Source of the DNA: Polyangium spumosum | GTDB lineage: Bacteria > Myxococcota_A > Polyangia > Polyangiales > Polyangiaceae | Length of the DNA: 64,000 bases | Reading direction: 5' to 3' | NCBI RefSeq assembly: GCF_009649845.1 | Contig: NZ_WJIE01000006.1 | Location: forward strand, 744,001 to 808,000 | Part shown: piece after piece, positions 8,012-17,204 of the stretch | Numbering within the stretch: position 1 is the first letter of the stretch | Layout: every line of letters starts with the position of its first letter | Position numbers and translations under genes: made by a program | The notes under the pieces: generated by a model | Databases searched by the model: none | The model's input: only the letters and a program-made list of their open reading frames with translations | Told to the model about the DNA's origin: nothing

Positions 8012-8872
8012 ATGGATCAATTCGACGACGAGTTGCGGGAGATCAAGCGTGAGATCGTCGAGTCCCGCGGGCTCATCATCAAGACGAACAACCTCACGAA
8101 CGCCCTGGCGGCCGACCTCAAGACGATCTCCAAGCGCCAGCTCGGCTTCGAGCGCCGCGCTTTCTGGAACAGCGCGAGCGCCAACCTGCTCTTCGTCCTG
8201 GTCGTGATCGGCGTGGTCAAGCTGGCCTGGGACGCCCGCATCGACTCCGTGCAAGCCGACACGAAGCAGGCGAAGGAGAAGATCGGCAAGCTCGAGGCGG
8301 ACCTGAAGGAGATGCAGCGGAGGGCCGACGACCGCACACGAGCGGAGTCGGCGGCAGCGGCGTTTTACGAGCTCGTCCGCGCGGGCAGGCGGCAGGAGAT
8401 CATCGAGGGCTTCGAGGCGCTTCGCAAAGAGCCGCTCTCGCGCGCCGAGATCGCCTTCTTCACGGACGCGGTGGACACGGCGCGCGCCGAGCTAGGCATC
8501 AAGAGCTACCAGCTCGGCCTCGATCACCTGCGCACGGGGCGCTGGCACGAGGCGGCCGTCGCGTTCGAGGAGGCGATCCGGCTGAAGGAGAACGCCGCGC
8601 ACTCGCCCTCGGCGCGCCTCCACCTCGCCCGCGCCTACCGCAAGCTGAACCGACAGCGCGACGCGATCCCGATGCTGATGCAGCTCTCCGAGGCCTCGCC
8701 GGACAAGGAGATCACCGACGACGCGATGTTCCTGCTCTGCGAGTGCCTCGTCGACATCCAGGCCTGGAACGACGCGAAGACCACGCTGCGCGCCTTCATC
8801 CGCCGCTTCCCCGACAGCCCGTTCCTGAACGACGCGCGCATGGAGCTCGCGGACATCTCGCTCAAGCACTGA
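8012..8872 (+). CDS. membrane-anchored coiled-coil TPR protein, 286 aa
   Basis: The N-terminal about 45 residues are charged (DQFDDELREIKREIVESRG). One membrane helix follows (SANLLFVLVVIGVVKLAW, about 51-68), then a coiled coil (TKQAKEKIGKLEADLKEMQRR), then TPR repeats to the end (GRWHEAAVAFEEAIRLKENA; SARLHLARAYRKLNRQRDAI; DAMFLLCECLVDIQAWNDAKT). The final repeat resembles YbgF/BamD-type TPRs (FIRRFPDSPFLNDARMELADI), suggesting an envelope assembly or scaffold role. The ATG at 8012 was preferred over an upstream ATG because the upstream codons lie in the spacer and look non-coding. Confidence 0.78.
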   Translation: MDQFDDELREIKREIVESRGLIIKTNNLTNALAADLKTISKRQLGFERRAFWNSASANLLFVLVVIGVVKLAWDARIDSVQADTKQAKEKIGKLEADLKEMQRRADDRTRAESAAAAFYELVRAGRRQEIIEGFEALRKEPLSRAEIAFFTDAVDTARAELGIKSYQLGLDHLRTGRWHEAAVAFEEAIRLKENAAHSPSARLHLARAYRKLNRQRDAIPMLMQLSEASPDKEITDDAMFLLCECLVDIQAWNDAKTTLRAFIRRFPDSPFLNDARMELADISLKH

Positions 8873-8908
8873 GCGCGCGATCGCTCGCGACCACGTCGGC
8901 CGCGCGGA

Positions 8909-10267
8909 TCAGAGCCCCTGGAAGAGCTCCATCGGCCGGAACACGCGCGCCCGCCAGGCCGCCTCGTTGTGCGGCGCGCCGGGCTCCCACCAGTGGTACA
9001 CGTCCGTGAGCAGCGTGTAGCCGACCGACACCAGCGCCTCCCGCATCTGCGCATTCTCGCAGGCGTTGTCGCCGAGCCCCACGTCGTCCCGGATCCCGTC
9101 GCCGTCCGCGTCAGAGCATTTCGACTCGTTCTCGACCTGCCCGAGCGCCGGGTCCCCGCCGCCCGAATCGAGGTAGAGCACCACCTCGCGATGGCCGCGC
9201 GCCTCGTATCGCTCGATCATCGTCTCGTTCTGCGAGGCGTCGCCGATCTTGCCCCATCCCATCGTGCCCGAGAGGCTCGCCGCGTAATCGTATTCGCCGG
9301 GGAATCGATCGGCGATGTGGAACGAGATGAGCCCGCCGAGCGACGAGCCCATCGTCCCCACCTTCGCCGGCTCGCCATAACGATCCCGCACGAGCTTTCG
9401 CACCGCGCCATTCACGAACTCCGCATACGCGTCGCCTTTGCCGCCCCAGGGCTCGGCCGTGCCGTCGCCGTCGAGGTCGATGACGTCGGGCACGTGCGTG
9501 TACTCGTCCATTCGACCGATGCCCGTGTTGTCGATGCCCACGAGCATCATCCCGGCGGGCGCGCTGTCCTGCAGCCTCCAGCCGCCCCACGCCGACGCGG
9601 GGTCGAAGAGGTTCTGCCCGTCGTGCACGTAGAGCACGTGCGTCGCCGCGCCCTCGGGCACCCAAACGTTCACCGCGCGCTCCGGCATCTGCGCGTCGCC
9701 GATCCGGAAGAATCGATCGAGGTGCGCCGCCGTCGGCGCGACGAGGCTCATCTCCCCGTTGTCGTCGTACGTGTACGAGCGCGCCCATGGGTCGGCCTCC
9801 CAGAGCGTCGTGTTCGTGAACTTGTACCGGCTCCCCGCGGACAAACCCTCGACGTGGAGCCAGCGAAACCCCGCGTCGTCGAGCTTCATGGGGCTGCCCA
9901 CCCAGCCGTCGTGATCCCCCGCGACGAGGTCCAGGCTCGTGTTCGTCGAGACGAACAGGTGGCCGCCCTCGATCACGAGGGGCCATCCCTCACTCGCGGC
10001 GTACTTGTCCATCGTGCCTTCGAGGTCCGCGCGGAGCTCGGCGAGCACGCCGTCGAGGCTCGTCGCGCTCGAACCGCCTTGCCCCGCGCCGCCTTGCCCG
10101 GCGCCGCCCGATCCCCCGAGACCTCCGCCGCCTTGCCCGGCGCCTCCCGTGCCCCCGCCGCTGCCTCCGTCGCCGCAGCCGACGACCACCGCCGAGAGCA
10201 GGGCGAGCGCGGCGAAGAGGAGCCCCGATGAGCGCACACGAAGAGCCGAGGAACGAGGGTTCGTCAT
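8909..10267 (-). CDS. esterase-family (alpha/beta hydrolase) lipoprotein
   Basis: A lipobox (SAVVVGC) and Gly-rich linker are followed by an E-set-like domain (residues about 80-190, with DHDGWVGSPMKLDD and ADPWARSYTYDDNGE). An esterase-D-type hydrolase domain (PF00756-like) comes next. The nucleophile elbow is GTMGSSLGGLISFH, an Asp-rich loop (DSGGGDPALGQ) follows, and the likely catalytic His is in GAPHNEAAW. The layout resembles enterochelin-esterase and cellulosomal esterase relatives; the substrate is unknown. Expected on the outer membrane or outside the cell. ATG 10267 was chosen because it begins the signal peptide (MTNPRSSALRVRSSGLLFAA). Confidence 0.85.
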   Translation of the reverse strand: MTNPRSSALRVRSSGLLFAALALLSAVVVGCGDGGSGGGTGGAGQGGGGLGGSGGAGQGGAGQGGSSATSLDGVLAELRADLEGTMDKYAASEGWPLVIEGGHLFVSTNTSLDLVAGDHDGWVGSPMKLDDAGFRWLHVEGLSAGSRYKFTNTTLWEADPWARSYTYDDNGEMSLVAPTAAHLDRFFRIGDAQMPERAVNVWVPEGAATHVLYVHDGQNLFDPASAWGGWRLQDSAPAGMMLVGIDNTGIGRMDEYTHVPDVIDLDGDGTAEPWGGKGDAYAEFVNGAVRKLVRDRYGEPAKVGTMGSSLGGLISFHIADRFPGEYDYAASLSGTMGWGKIGDASQNETMIERYEARGHREVVLYLDSGGGDPALGQVENESKCSDADGDGIRDDVGLGDNACENAQMREALVSVGYTLLTDVYHWWEPGAPHNEAAWRARVFRPMELFQGL

Positions 10268-10345
10268 GACGTACCGCCTCTCGAAGAAACGATCGAAGGG
10301 CCGGAGTGTGGGCGTGTGGCCCCGCGAAGGCAACGGGCGGCGCCG

Positions 10346-11683
10346 TCAACGTCGCTTCTGTTTGCGCCCCTCGTGCTCCGCCTCCGCGGCCTCCTCCTCG
10401 GCGCGTCGCTCGTCCTCGTCCGCGTCGCTCGCTCCGTCCACGTCGACGCGCACCCGCTTCGGCGCGGCCTCGTCGCCCACCTCGTGCACCTCGATCCGCG
10501 GCCCCGAGATCCCTGGATCCTCGGAGCGATTGCGGATCGTGACCTTCGCGCGCTCGATCGACGCGTGCGCCATCTTGCCCGCGTCCTTCACCATGGTGGC
10601 CGCCTCGCGGAGCGCCTTGCCGAAGACGATCGAGAGCATCGTCAACAGGATGGGCAAGGCCACGCGGATCGCCAGGAGGACCACGATCTGCGCCGCCGTG
10701 AGGCCGACGAGGAGGAGGACCGCGATGGGGCCGGGGATCGTGTCCGCGCCCGCGTGCTCCTCGTACTCGCGGGCCCAGCGCTCCTGTCGCTTCTCCCAGC
10801 GCTCGGCCCTGCGCTCCGCTCTTCGTCCGGCCTTCTCGGCCTTCTCGGCCTTCTTCTGGGCCTTCCCTGCGCGTTTGTCCGCCTTCGGCTCCGGCGCCTC
10901 GCCGAGTTTGTCGAGGAGCGGCGCGAGGCGGCTCGCGCGTTTGTCCGGGTCGGGCTCGAGCATGGCCGCGAGCGCCGCCACGAGCGCGGGGCGCGCCGAA
11001 CGACCGAGCGCGGCTTGCACGTCGATGGCCAGGCCTTTGTGCGGCAAATCCTCGGGTTGCCTGCCCGTGAGCATCGTGAGGGCCGTCGCGCCGATCGCGT
11101 ACACGTCGGACGCGGGCATCGCGCGGCCCTGGAACTGCTCGGGCGCCATGAACCCGAACGTGCCGACGACGGTGCTGCCGCCCTCGGGCTTCATCTTGTC
11201 GCGCACGGCGCCGAAATCGATGAGGACAAACGATCCGTCGGGCCTCCGGAGCACGTTGCTCGGCTTGATGTCGCGGTGCACGACGGGCGGGGCGCGGCGG
11301 TGCAGGTAGTCGAGGATCGACGAGGCGTCGCGGAGCAAGCGGATCACCTCGCCCTCGCCGAGCGTCGCGCCGCGCTTCTGCATGGCCGCGAGGCTCTCGC
11401 CCTCGATTTTCTGGGTGACGAGGAAGAGCTCGCCGCCCTCCTCGAAGTGCTCGACGTAGCGGGGCAGGCCCGGGTGCGACAGGCTCGCGAGGACCTTGGC
11501 CTCGCGCTCGGCGAGCTCCACCTCTTTCCAGCTCTTCGCGCCGCGCACGCGGAATCGCTTGATGGCGACGGGCTGGCCCTCCTTCTTGTCGACCGCCTCG
11601 AACGTCGCCCCTTGCCCGCCCTCGCCGAGCAAGCGCACGACCGCGTAACGACCTCGTCGCAGGTTCTCCGGTGCGTCGCTCAT
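10346..11683 (-). CDS. Ser/Thr protein kinase, membrane-anchored
   Basis: The 445-residue Hanks-type kinase has all catalytic motifs: Gly loop GEGGQGATF (20-28), Lys42 in AIKRF, HRDIKPSN (136-143), DFG at 156-158 and the APEQF activation-segment end. After the kinase domain comes a highly charged Lys/Arg/Glu helix (about 290-340), then a hydrophobic stretch (VLLLVGLTAAQIVVLLAIRVALPILL) likely to insert in the membrane, and an acidic/basic tail. It probably phosphorylates cytoplasmic partners. It is divergently arranged with the VWA lipoprotein (99-base spacer), so the two may share a regulatory region. Confidence 0.92.
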   Translation of the reverse strand: MSDAPENLRRGRYAVVRLLGEGGQGATFEAVDKKEGQPVAIKRFRVRGAKSWKEVELAEREAKVLASLSHPGLPRYVEHFEEGGELFLVTQKIEGESLAAMQKRGATLGEGEVIRLLRDASSILDYLHRRAPPVVHRDIKPSNVLRRPDGSFVLIDFGAVRDKMKPEGGSTVVGTFGFMAPEQFQGRAMPASDVYAIGATALTMLTGRQPEDLPHKGLAIDVQAALGRSARPALVAALAAMLEPDPDKRASRLAPLLDKLGEAPEPKADKRAGKAQKKAEKAEKAGRRAERRAERWEKRQERWAREYEEHAGADTIPGPIAVLLLVGLTAAQIVVLLAIRVALPILLTMLSIVFGKALREAATMVKDAGKMAHASIERAKVTIRNRSEDPGISGPRIEVHEVGDEAAPKRVRVDVDGASDADEDERRAEEEAAEAEHEGRKQKRR

Positions 11684-11781
11684 GCCTCAGCGGCGCGGAC
11701 AATAGCGCAAAATTCGGCTCGTGGCGAAGCTGGATTCCGTGCTTTCCTATACCATCTTTCCGACTCGTGATAGAAGGGGCC

Positions 11782-13008
11782 ATGCGAGTACGGAAAACGA
11801 ATTGGCTTGGGATGATCGTGGGTGGATTGTCGCTCGGGCTCGCGCTCGTGGGCGCGTGTTCGGCGGGGGGCGGGAGCGGCGGCGGCGCCACCAACGGCAC
11901 GGGCGCGTCGGGGCAGGGCGGCGCGGGCGCGTCGGGGGGCAATGGTCCCGGCGCGGGCGGCATGGGCGGCGACATCTTCCCGACGACGAGCTCGAGCGGC
12001 GGCGCGGGCGGCGGGCTCGCGGACGCGGACACGTGCGCGAGCGTCTCGTCCGAGGCGACGGCGGGCAAGCAGCCGGCCGATATCATCATCGCGGTCGACA
12101 CCTCGGGCAGCATGAACGAGGAGATCGCGGAGGTGCAGGCGAACCTCAACAAGTTCGCGCAGATCATCACGGCGAGTGGCATCGACGTGCACGTCGTGAT
12201 GATCGCGGACGCGACGATGTGTATCCCCGCGCCGCTCGGCAGCGGGAGCTGCAATGGCATGGACGAGAAGCTGCCGAGCTACCGGCACGTCGTGCAGACC
12301 GTCAATAGCTCGGACGCGCTGCAGCAGATCTTGACCACGTATCCCCAGTACAAGGACGTCCTGCGCCCGAACGCCGTGAAGACCGTCGCCGTCGTCTCCG
12401 ACGACGACTCGGACCTCGGCGCGACGGCGTTCACGAACCAGCTCCTCGCGCTCGACCCGACGTTCGCGGGCTACAAGTTCGACGCCATCGTCTCGTTCGA
12501 ATCCCCCGAGGCGTGTATCTTCACGTGCGCCTTCAACTGCGCCGCGTGCCAGAACACGTGCTGCGACAAGAGCTCGTTCGCGTGCGAGCCGATCTCCGCG
12601 GCGGAGGGCAAGGTCTACAAGCAGCTCGTGCAGCAGACCGGCGGCGTCCTCGGCAACCTCTGCGTCCAGAACTTCGATCCGGTCTTCAACGACATGGCGA
12701 CCGCCGTCGTCTCCGAGGCGAAGATCTCCTGCGATTACCCGATGCCCACGCCGCCCGACGGCTCGACGATCGACCCGAAGAAGGTCAACGTCGTGTACAC
12801 GAACAGCAATGGCACGAAGACCACGATCTACAACGTGCCCGCGGGCCAGGCCGATTGCGGGAACACGGGCGGGTGGTACTACGACGTGCCCGTCGCGCCG
12901 ACGAAGATCACGATGTGCGAGAACACCTGCGCCGCCTTGCAGGGCGACGCGGGCGGGAAGGTGGAGGTGCTCTTCGGCTGCGAGACGCAGATCAAAGAGC
13001 CGGAGTGA
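11782..13008 (+). CDS. von Willebrand factor A domain lipoprotein
   Basis: Signal peptide with lipobox (ALVGAC), Gly-rich linker, then a VWA domain beginning ADIIIAVDTSGSMNEEI with the full MIDAS start DTSGS. A Cys-rich loop interrupts the later part (CIFTCAFNCAACQNTCC). VWA lipoproteins bind ligands through a divalent metal at the MIDAS. The cargo here is unknown. The ATG at 11782 begins the signal peptide; codons further upstream in frame lie in the kinase promoter spacer. The C-terminus abuts the convergent Yip1-like gene with 15 bases between. Confidence 0.87.
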   Translation: MRVRKTNWLGMIVGGLSLGLALVGACSAGGGSGGGATNGTGASGQGGAGASGGNGPGAGGMGGDIFPTTSSSGGAGGGLADADTCASVSSEATAGKQPADIIIAVDTSGSMNEEIAEVQANLNKFAQIITASGIDVHVVMIADATMCIPAPLGSGSCNGMDEKLPSYRHVVQTVNSSDALQQILTTYPQYKDVLRPNAVKTVAVVSDDDSDLGATAFTNQLLALDPTFAGYKFDAIVSFESPEACIFTCAFNCAACQNTCCDKSSFACEPISAAEGKVYKQLVQQTGGVLGNLCVQNFDPVFNDMATAVVSEAKISCDYPMPTPPDGSTIDPKKVNVVYTNSNGTKTTIYNVPAGQADCGNTGGWYYDVPVAPTKITMCENTCAALQGDAGGKVEVLFGCETQIKEPE

Positions 13009-13023
13009 TCCGAGGTTGTCACG

Positions 13024-13866
13024 TCAAACGTCCGGCGCCCACGCGTGGCGCCGGACCCACGTCCCGAACAGCGTCGCCTGCACGACCGCCGCGGTCGTGA
13101 TCACGAGCCCCACGAAATACGGCCCGAAGAACGGGACGAACCCCACGGTGTAGGCCGCGACCAGGATCGCCAGCATCCCGGCCGCGGTCGACGCGAGGAA
13201 GAGCCCGAGGAGCTTGACGTAGGCCCGCGGGGAATGGGCGACGATCTCGTACCACGCGACCGGCCAGAGGCCATTCACCGCGTGCCCCGTCATCGAAATC
13301 GCGAGGATCACCGCGGGCGTCACCGCGACGCCCACGAGGACGAGGGCCAGCGTGAGCCACACGTTCCCCGGCAGCAGGATCTCCGAGGCGATCGCCGGCC
13401 AGAAGCCGCCGAGCACGCAGACGAGGCCACGCAGGAACGAGAGGAAGAGATCCCAGCGCGAGGTGAAGCTCGCCGAGAATGGCAGCCCCGGCGCGTCGCG
13501 GGCCACGTGCTCGACGATCTGGAAATACACCGTGGAGAGTGTGCCCAGGTAAATCACGTTGAAGAGCGTGGTGATGGAGGCCGCCGGGATGGCCGTGAGC
13601 CAGTAAGGCACCGAGATCGCCGCGAGGAGGAGCATTCCCTCCTCGTCGAACGGGCGCCGCAAGGCGAGGACGAAATCCTCGCGCTCGGGGCGCTCGGGCT
13701 CGGGAAGAGGCCGCGAGAGGGCGCCGCAGAGCGGGCACATCGTCACGGGCCTCGGGTTCTGCTCGGTGACGAGGAGCCGGAGGCAAGGCGTGCAATGGAG
13801 CGCGCCGCATTGCGTGCACGCGTGCGTCGCGCTCGTCCCGGGGTGTGCCGTGCAGGGGCCTGCCAT
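13024..13866 (-). CDS. Yip1-family membrane protein with N-terminal zinc-ribbon-like Cys motifs
   Basis: The 280-residue protein begins with B-box-like Cys/His motifs (CTAHPGTSATHACTQCGALHC and MCPLCGA), about residues 4-50. Five or so membrane helices with Pro/Gly kinks follow, in the style of bacterial Yip1 domains (LAAISVPYWLTAIPAASITTL; YTVGFVPFFGPYFVGLVITTAAVV). Similar zinc-binding plus Yip1 proteins are common in myxobacteria; their role is not established. The ATG at 13866 was chosen; an upstream GTG at 13926 would overlap the previous gene by 11 bases. It may be the last gene of the pxp transcript. Confidence 0.78.
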   Translation of the reverse strand: MAGPCTAHPGTSATHACTQCGALHCTPCLRLLVTEQNPRPVTMCPLCGALSRPLPEPERPEREDFVLALRRPFDEEGMLLLAAISVPYWLTAIPAASITTLFNVIYLGTLSTVYFQIVEHVARDAPGLPFSASFTSRWDLFLSFLRGLVCVLGGFWPAIASEILLPGNVWLTLALVLVGVAVTPAVILAISMTGHAVNGLWPVAWYEIVAHSPRAYVKLLGLFLASTAAGMLAILVAAYTVGFVPFFGPYFVGLVITTAAVVQATLFGTWVRRHAWAPDV

Positions 13867-13915
13867 CGAGGGAGGAGCGTTACCCGAGTCGAGCAAAAAA
13901 GACAATGGCGCGCCG

Positions 13916-15427
13916 TCAGGAGCCACGCGCGAAACGCAATCGCTCCCCGGGCCGCCGCCGCGCGAGCGCGCCCCACGAGGAGCGCCGCACGACGGCGAGG
14001 ACCGGATACCCGCCCGTCGTCGGATGATCCGGCCCGAGCACGATGGGCGTGCCGTCCGTCGTGACCTGCACCGCGCCCCGCAGCATCGGCACGGGGAGGG
14101 CGAGATCCGGCCCGCTTCGTGGGATCTTCGCGCCCTCGAGCCTCTGGCCCACCCGATCGCCGAGCCGCGAGACGACGAACGTGGACGAGAGGAGCACGTC
14201 GAGCGCGTCCGCGGGGAAACGGCCGCGGTGCGGGCCCTCGTCGATCACGATCGTCGCGATTTCGTCGTCGGAATGCGCCGGGCCACGCCGCGAAGGCCCG
14301 CCGCCCGCCGCGCTCGGATCCCCGATGGGCAGGACGTCCCGCTTTCGCAAGGCGCGCCCGCCCGCGCCGCCGAGCCGCGCGACGAGCAACGTCGCCCGCG
14401 CCCCGAGCATCACCGGCACGTCGATCCCGCCCCGCGCCGCGAGATATCGCACGGCGCGCGGGCCTTCCTCGACGCGGAACGATTCTCCGTCCGCGAGGTG
14501 AACGGGCGCGCTGCCGTCCACCGAAATCCAGGCGTCGCCGCGGGCCCGGACCGAGATCGCGCCGAGCGGCACCTCGATCGCCGCCGCGCCGGGCGGATTG
14601 CCCACGGCCTCGTTCGCCGCCGCGTGCCCCCCCGGATCGAGCGGCCCCGAGGGCGGCAGCCCCCGCGAGAGCTGGCCCGCGCGCCCCCCGTCCTGCACCG
14701 TCGCGCACGCGGGCGCGGCCTCGACGACGAGCGCACAGTCGTATTGTTCATTTTGGACAATCGTTTGTCGCGCCGCCCCCGCCTCCACCTCGCCGGCCGC
14801 GACCGGCTCGAAGCGCACCCGATCTCCCGGCGAGAGCAAGATGGGCGGATGGCGCCCTGGGTCGAAGAGCGAGGCCGCATTCGCGCGGCCGAGCAGGTTC
14901 CAGCCCCCGGGCGAATCGAAGGGATAGATGCCGGTGAACGTCCCCGCGATCCCCACGCTGCCCGCCGGCACCCGCGGGCGCGGCGAGCCCCGGCGCGGCA
15001 GGACGAGCCGCCTATCGATGGGGCCACAATAACCGAACCCCGGCAAGAACCCGACGAGCTCCACCGTGACCTCGCGCTCGGCGTGCATGCGCACCACCGC
15101 CTCGGTCGAGACGCCGAGGACACCCGCGACCGCCTCGAGATCCGGCCCATCGTAGGCGACAGGAATCACGTGGGTTCGTCCGGGCACATGGAATCCCGTC
15201 GCGCCCGCGGCCGCGCTCGTGAGGGCCGCGGCGGCCTCGGTCGAGCGAGCGACGTTCGTCACGACAACCACGCCGCCGCCAACGACGACGTCGCTACCCG
15301 GAAAAACCTGCCGGAGGGCCGAGGCCGCCGCGTGGGTGCGGGCGGCCCGATCCGGCGCGTTTTCCACGCCGAGGTCGACGTAAAACGCCGATTCCCCGTA
15401 CGGCAGGATGAGGACGGACGAGCTCAC
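13916..15427 (-). CDS. fused 5-oxoprolinase subunits B and C (PxpB-PxpC; KipI-KipA type)
   Basis: The 503-residue fusion forms, with PxpA, the ATP-dependent 5-oxoprolinase that opens pyroglutamate to glutamate. The N-terminal about 215 residues are the PxpB/KipI (AHS1) part, with VELVGFLPGFGYCGPID and the segment FDSPGGWNLLGR. The C-terminal part is PxpC/KipA (AHS2), with VQDGGRAGQLSRGLPPSGPLD and GPDHPTTGGYPVLAVV. The subunits are separate in E. coli and B. subtilis. The ATG overlaps the stop of pxpA by four bases (ATGA), so the operon order is pxpA then pxpBC. Confidence 0.9.
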   Translation of the reverse strand: MSSSVLILPYGESAFYVDLGVENAPDRAARTHAAASALRQVFPGSDVVVGGGVVVVTNVARSTEAAAALTSAAAGATGFHVPGRTHVIPVAYDGPDLEAVAGVLGVSTEAVVRMHAEREVTVELVGFLPGFGYCGPIDRRLVLPRRGSPRPRVPAGSVGIAGTFTGIYPFDSPGGWNLLGRANAASLFDPGRHPPILLSPGDRVRFEPVAAGEVEAGAARQTIVQNEQYDCALVVEAAPACATVQDGGRAGQLSRGLPPSGPLDPGGHAAANEAVGNPPGAAAIEVPLGAISVRARGDAWISVDGSAPVHLADGESFRVEEGPRAVRYLAARGGIDVPVMLGARATLLVARLGGAGGRALRKRDVLPIGDPSAAGGGPSRRGPAHSDDEIATIVIDEGPHRGRFPADALDVLLSSTFVVSRLGDRVGQRLEGAKIPRSGPDLALPVPMLRGAVQVTTDGTPIVLGPDHPTTGGYPVLAVVRRSSWGALARRRPGERLRFARGS

Positions 15428-16134
15428 GATCGCCCCCGCGCCTCGAGTTGCCCCGCCGAGACGAGCGCCTCGCGCACGGCCCGCGCGATCGAGAGCGCGC
15501 CGGGCGTATCGCCGTGCACGCAGAGCGTCTCGAACCTGCCCGCGCCGGAGAGCCTGAGCGCCTGCGCCCGCGCCTCCGCCGGATCCGTGATCAATGCGCC
15601 GCTTTGCGTGCGGGGCACGAGCTCGCCGTCCGGCCCGTACGCCCGATCCGCGAAGCCCTCGCGCAGATACGCGCGCCCCTCGGCCGCCGCGCGCCGGGCG
15701 AGCGCGCCCTCGGGCGGGCCCACGAGGGCCACCTTCGCGCCGAGCCCGGCGGCGATTCCTTCGAGCAACGCGGCCGCGATCGCCGGATCCCTCGAAGCGT
15801 CATGATAAAGCGCGCCGTGCGGCTTCACGGCCTCGATCGAGATCCCCGCCCGCCGCGCCACCCGGGCGAGCGCCTCGACCTGCGCGCGCACCGAGGCCGA
15901 GAGCTCGGCGCTCGTCATCGAGATGCTCGTCCGGCCAAACCCCGCGCGGTCCGGGTACGAGGGGTGCGCGGCGAGGCGAGCGCCCGCCTCTCGCGCGAGC
16001 TCGCAAGCCCGCTCCATCGTCGCCTCGTCGCCCGCGTGCCCGCCGCACGCGACGTTCACCATCGTCGCGATCGAATAAAGCTCCTCGGGCTCGCCCGGTA
16101 GCTCGCCGAGGTCCACGTTCAGCGATACGGCCAT
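15424..16134 (-). CDS. pxpA: 5-oxoprolinase subunit A (LamB/YcsF family)
   Basis: The 236-residue protein has the LamB/YcsF signature start SLNVDLGE, the segment MVNVACGGHAGDEATM, AHPSYPDRAGFGR, EAVKPHGALYHD and a C-terminal CVHGDTPGA. It is the catalytic partner that completes 5-oxoproline cleavage with PxpBC. Its length matches the family (about 240-255). The ATG at 16134 fits the family start; the much longer open frame that continues upstream has no PxpA-like sequence. It follows the lipoprotein gene after 20 bases and may share its transcript. Confidence 0.95.
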   Translation of the reverse strand: MAVSLNVDLGELPGEPEELYSIATMVNVACGGHAGDEATMERACELAREAGARLAAHPSYPDRAGFGRTSISMTSAELSASVRAQVEALARVARRAGISIEAVKPHGALYHDASRDPAIAAALLEGIAAGLGAKVALVGPPEGALARRAAAEGRAYLREGFADRAYGPDGELVPRTQSGALITDPAEARAQALRLSGAGRFETLCVHGDTPGALSIARAVREALVSAGQLEARGRS

Positions 16135-16154
16135 GACGCCCTCACCCTGCCATT

Positions 16155-17195
16155 TCAGGGATCCGATCGCACGACGGTCCACGTGAGCGCATGCCAGAAC
16201 GCGCCCGCCGGGATGCCCGGCTGCGCGCCCACCGCGATGAGCGTGAACGCCCGCCCGTCCTCGAAATCGTCCAGCGCGACCCCGCCCCGCGCGAGGGCCG
16301 CGTCGAGCGGCGCCTCCGAGGTCTGCACGGTTTGTCCCGGCGTGAACGTGAGGATCCGGGCCTGCGCGAGCGAGCCCATCTCGAAGCGCGCGAGCTGTCG
16401 GAACGGCGGAAACGGCCCGACGGCGCCTGCCGTGAGCGAGGGCGCGACCTGCTGCGGCATTCCGCCTTCGGTCCCGGGCACGAGCCGCACGTCGACCGGG
16501 GGCATCGGCTGCGCGGCGTGCGCGGCCTGGAGCGACAAGGCCCCCTCGCCCGTCACGCGCGACATCGCCGCCGCGACGAGCCCCGGATTCGGCGTCTCCG
16601 GCGAATACGTGGGGCCACACGCCTCCTTTTCGAGCGGATCGGTATGCCCAGGCCCGCCGACGCAGCCCGTCGGCACGAGGAGCAGGCTCCGCTGGGCCTC
16701 GAATGCCGAGGCCGGGATCACCGCGACCGGCGCCACCACGACGCCCGCCGGCGCATTGCCCCCGGTGAGTGCCGCGCAGCCGAGATCCTTGGTCTTCAAA
16801 AGGTCGCCCGCGACGACGTGCAAATACACGTCCTCGTCCGCGGGGATCACGCTCGCTGGATCGACACGCGCGGCCGCGGCGAAGGCGAGCCCGGCCGCGC
16901 TCTCCGGATAAGGCGCAGGGTCTCCGCCGTCGGGGTAGGGGACGAAGCAGAGCCGGATGGCCTCGTGATCGTTGACGCCATTGACGATCGTCAGCGCGGG
17001 CGGCAGATCGGGCTCGGGCACGTCGTCGTTTCCCCCCGCGCCTCCGCCGCCGCCCGCGCCGCTCGACGACGAGGCGCTCGAGGAGGCGCCCGCCCCCGGG
17101 GGGAGCGGGTCGTCCGTGCCCTCGGCGCAGCCACTTTCGAGGGAGATGAGGATCGCGGAGGAGGCGAGGAAGAGCGGGCGGAGAGCACGAGCCAT
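16155..17195 (-). CDS. hypothetical lipoprotein, 346 aa
   Basis: Lipobox SLESGC (Cys 23), then Ser and Gly linkers, then an Asp/Pro start (PEPDLPPALTIVNGVNDHEAIRLCFVPYPDGG). The globular part has regularly placed hydrophobic beta segments such as EDVYLHVVAGD, SLLLVPTGCVGG, DVRLVPGTEGG and AFTLIAVGAQPGIPAGAF. This resembles secreted beta-sandwich proteins described only from myxobacteria. No enzymatic motif is visible. Four Cys in the mature part could form disulphides. It lies 20 bases ahead of pxpA on the same strand, so cotranscription is possible, though a functional link is not evident. Confidence 0.75.
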   Translation of the reverse strand: MARALRPLFLASSAILISLESGCAEGTDDPLPPGAGASSSASSSSGAGGGGGAGGNDDVPEPDLPPALTIVNGVNDHEAIRLCFVPYPDGGDPAPYPESAAGLAFAAAARVDPASVIPADEDVYLHVVAGDLLKTKDLGCAALTGGNAPAGVVVAPVAVIPASAFEAQRSLLLVPTGCVGGPGHTDPLEKEACGPTYSPETPNPGLVAAAMSRVTGEGALSLQAAHAAQPMPPVDVRLVPGTEGGMPQQVAPSLTAGAVGPFPPFRQLARFEMGSLAQARILTFTPGQTVQTSEAPLDAALARGGVALDDFEDGRAFTLIAVGAQPGIPAGAFWHALTWTVVRSDP

Positions 17196-17204
17196 GCGCC
17201 GAGT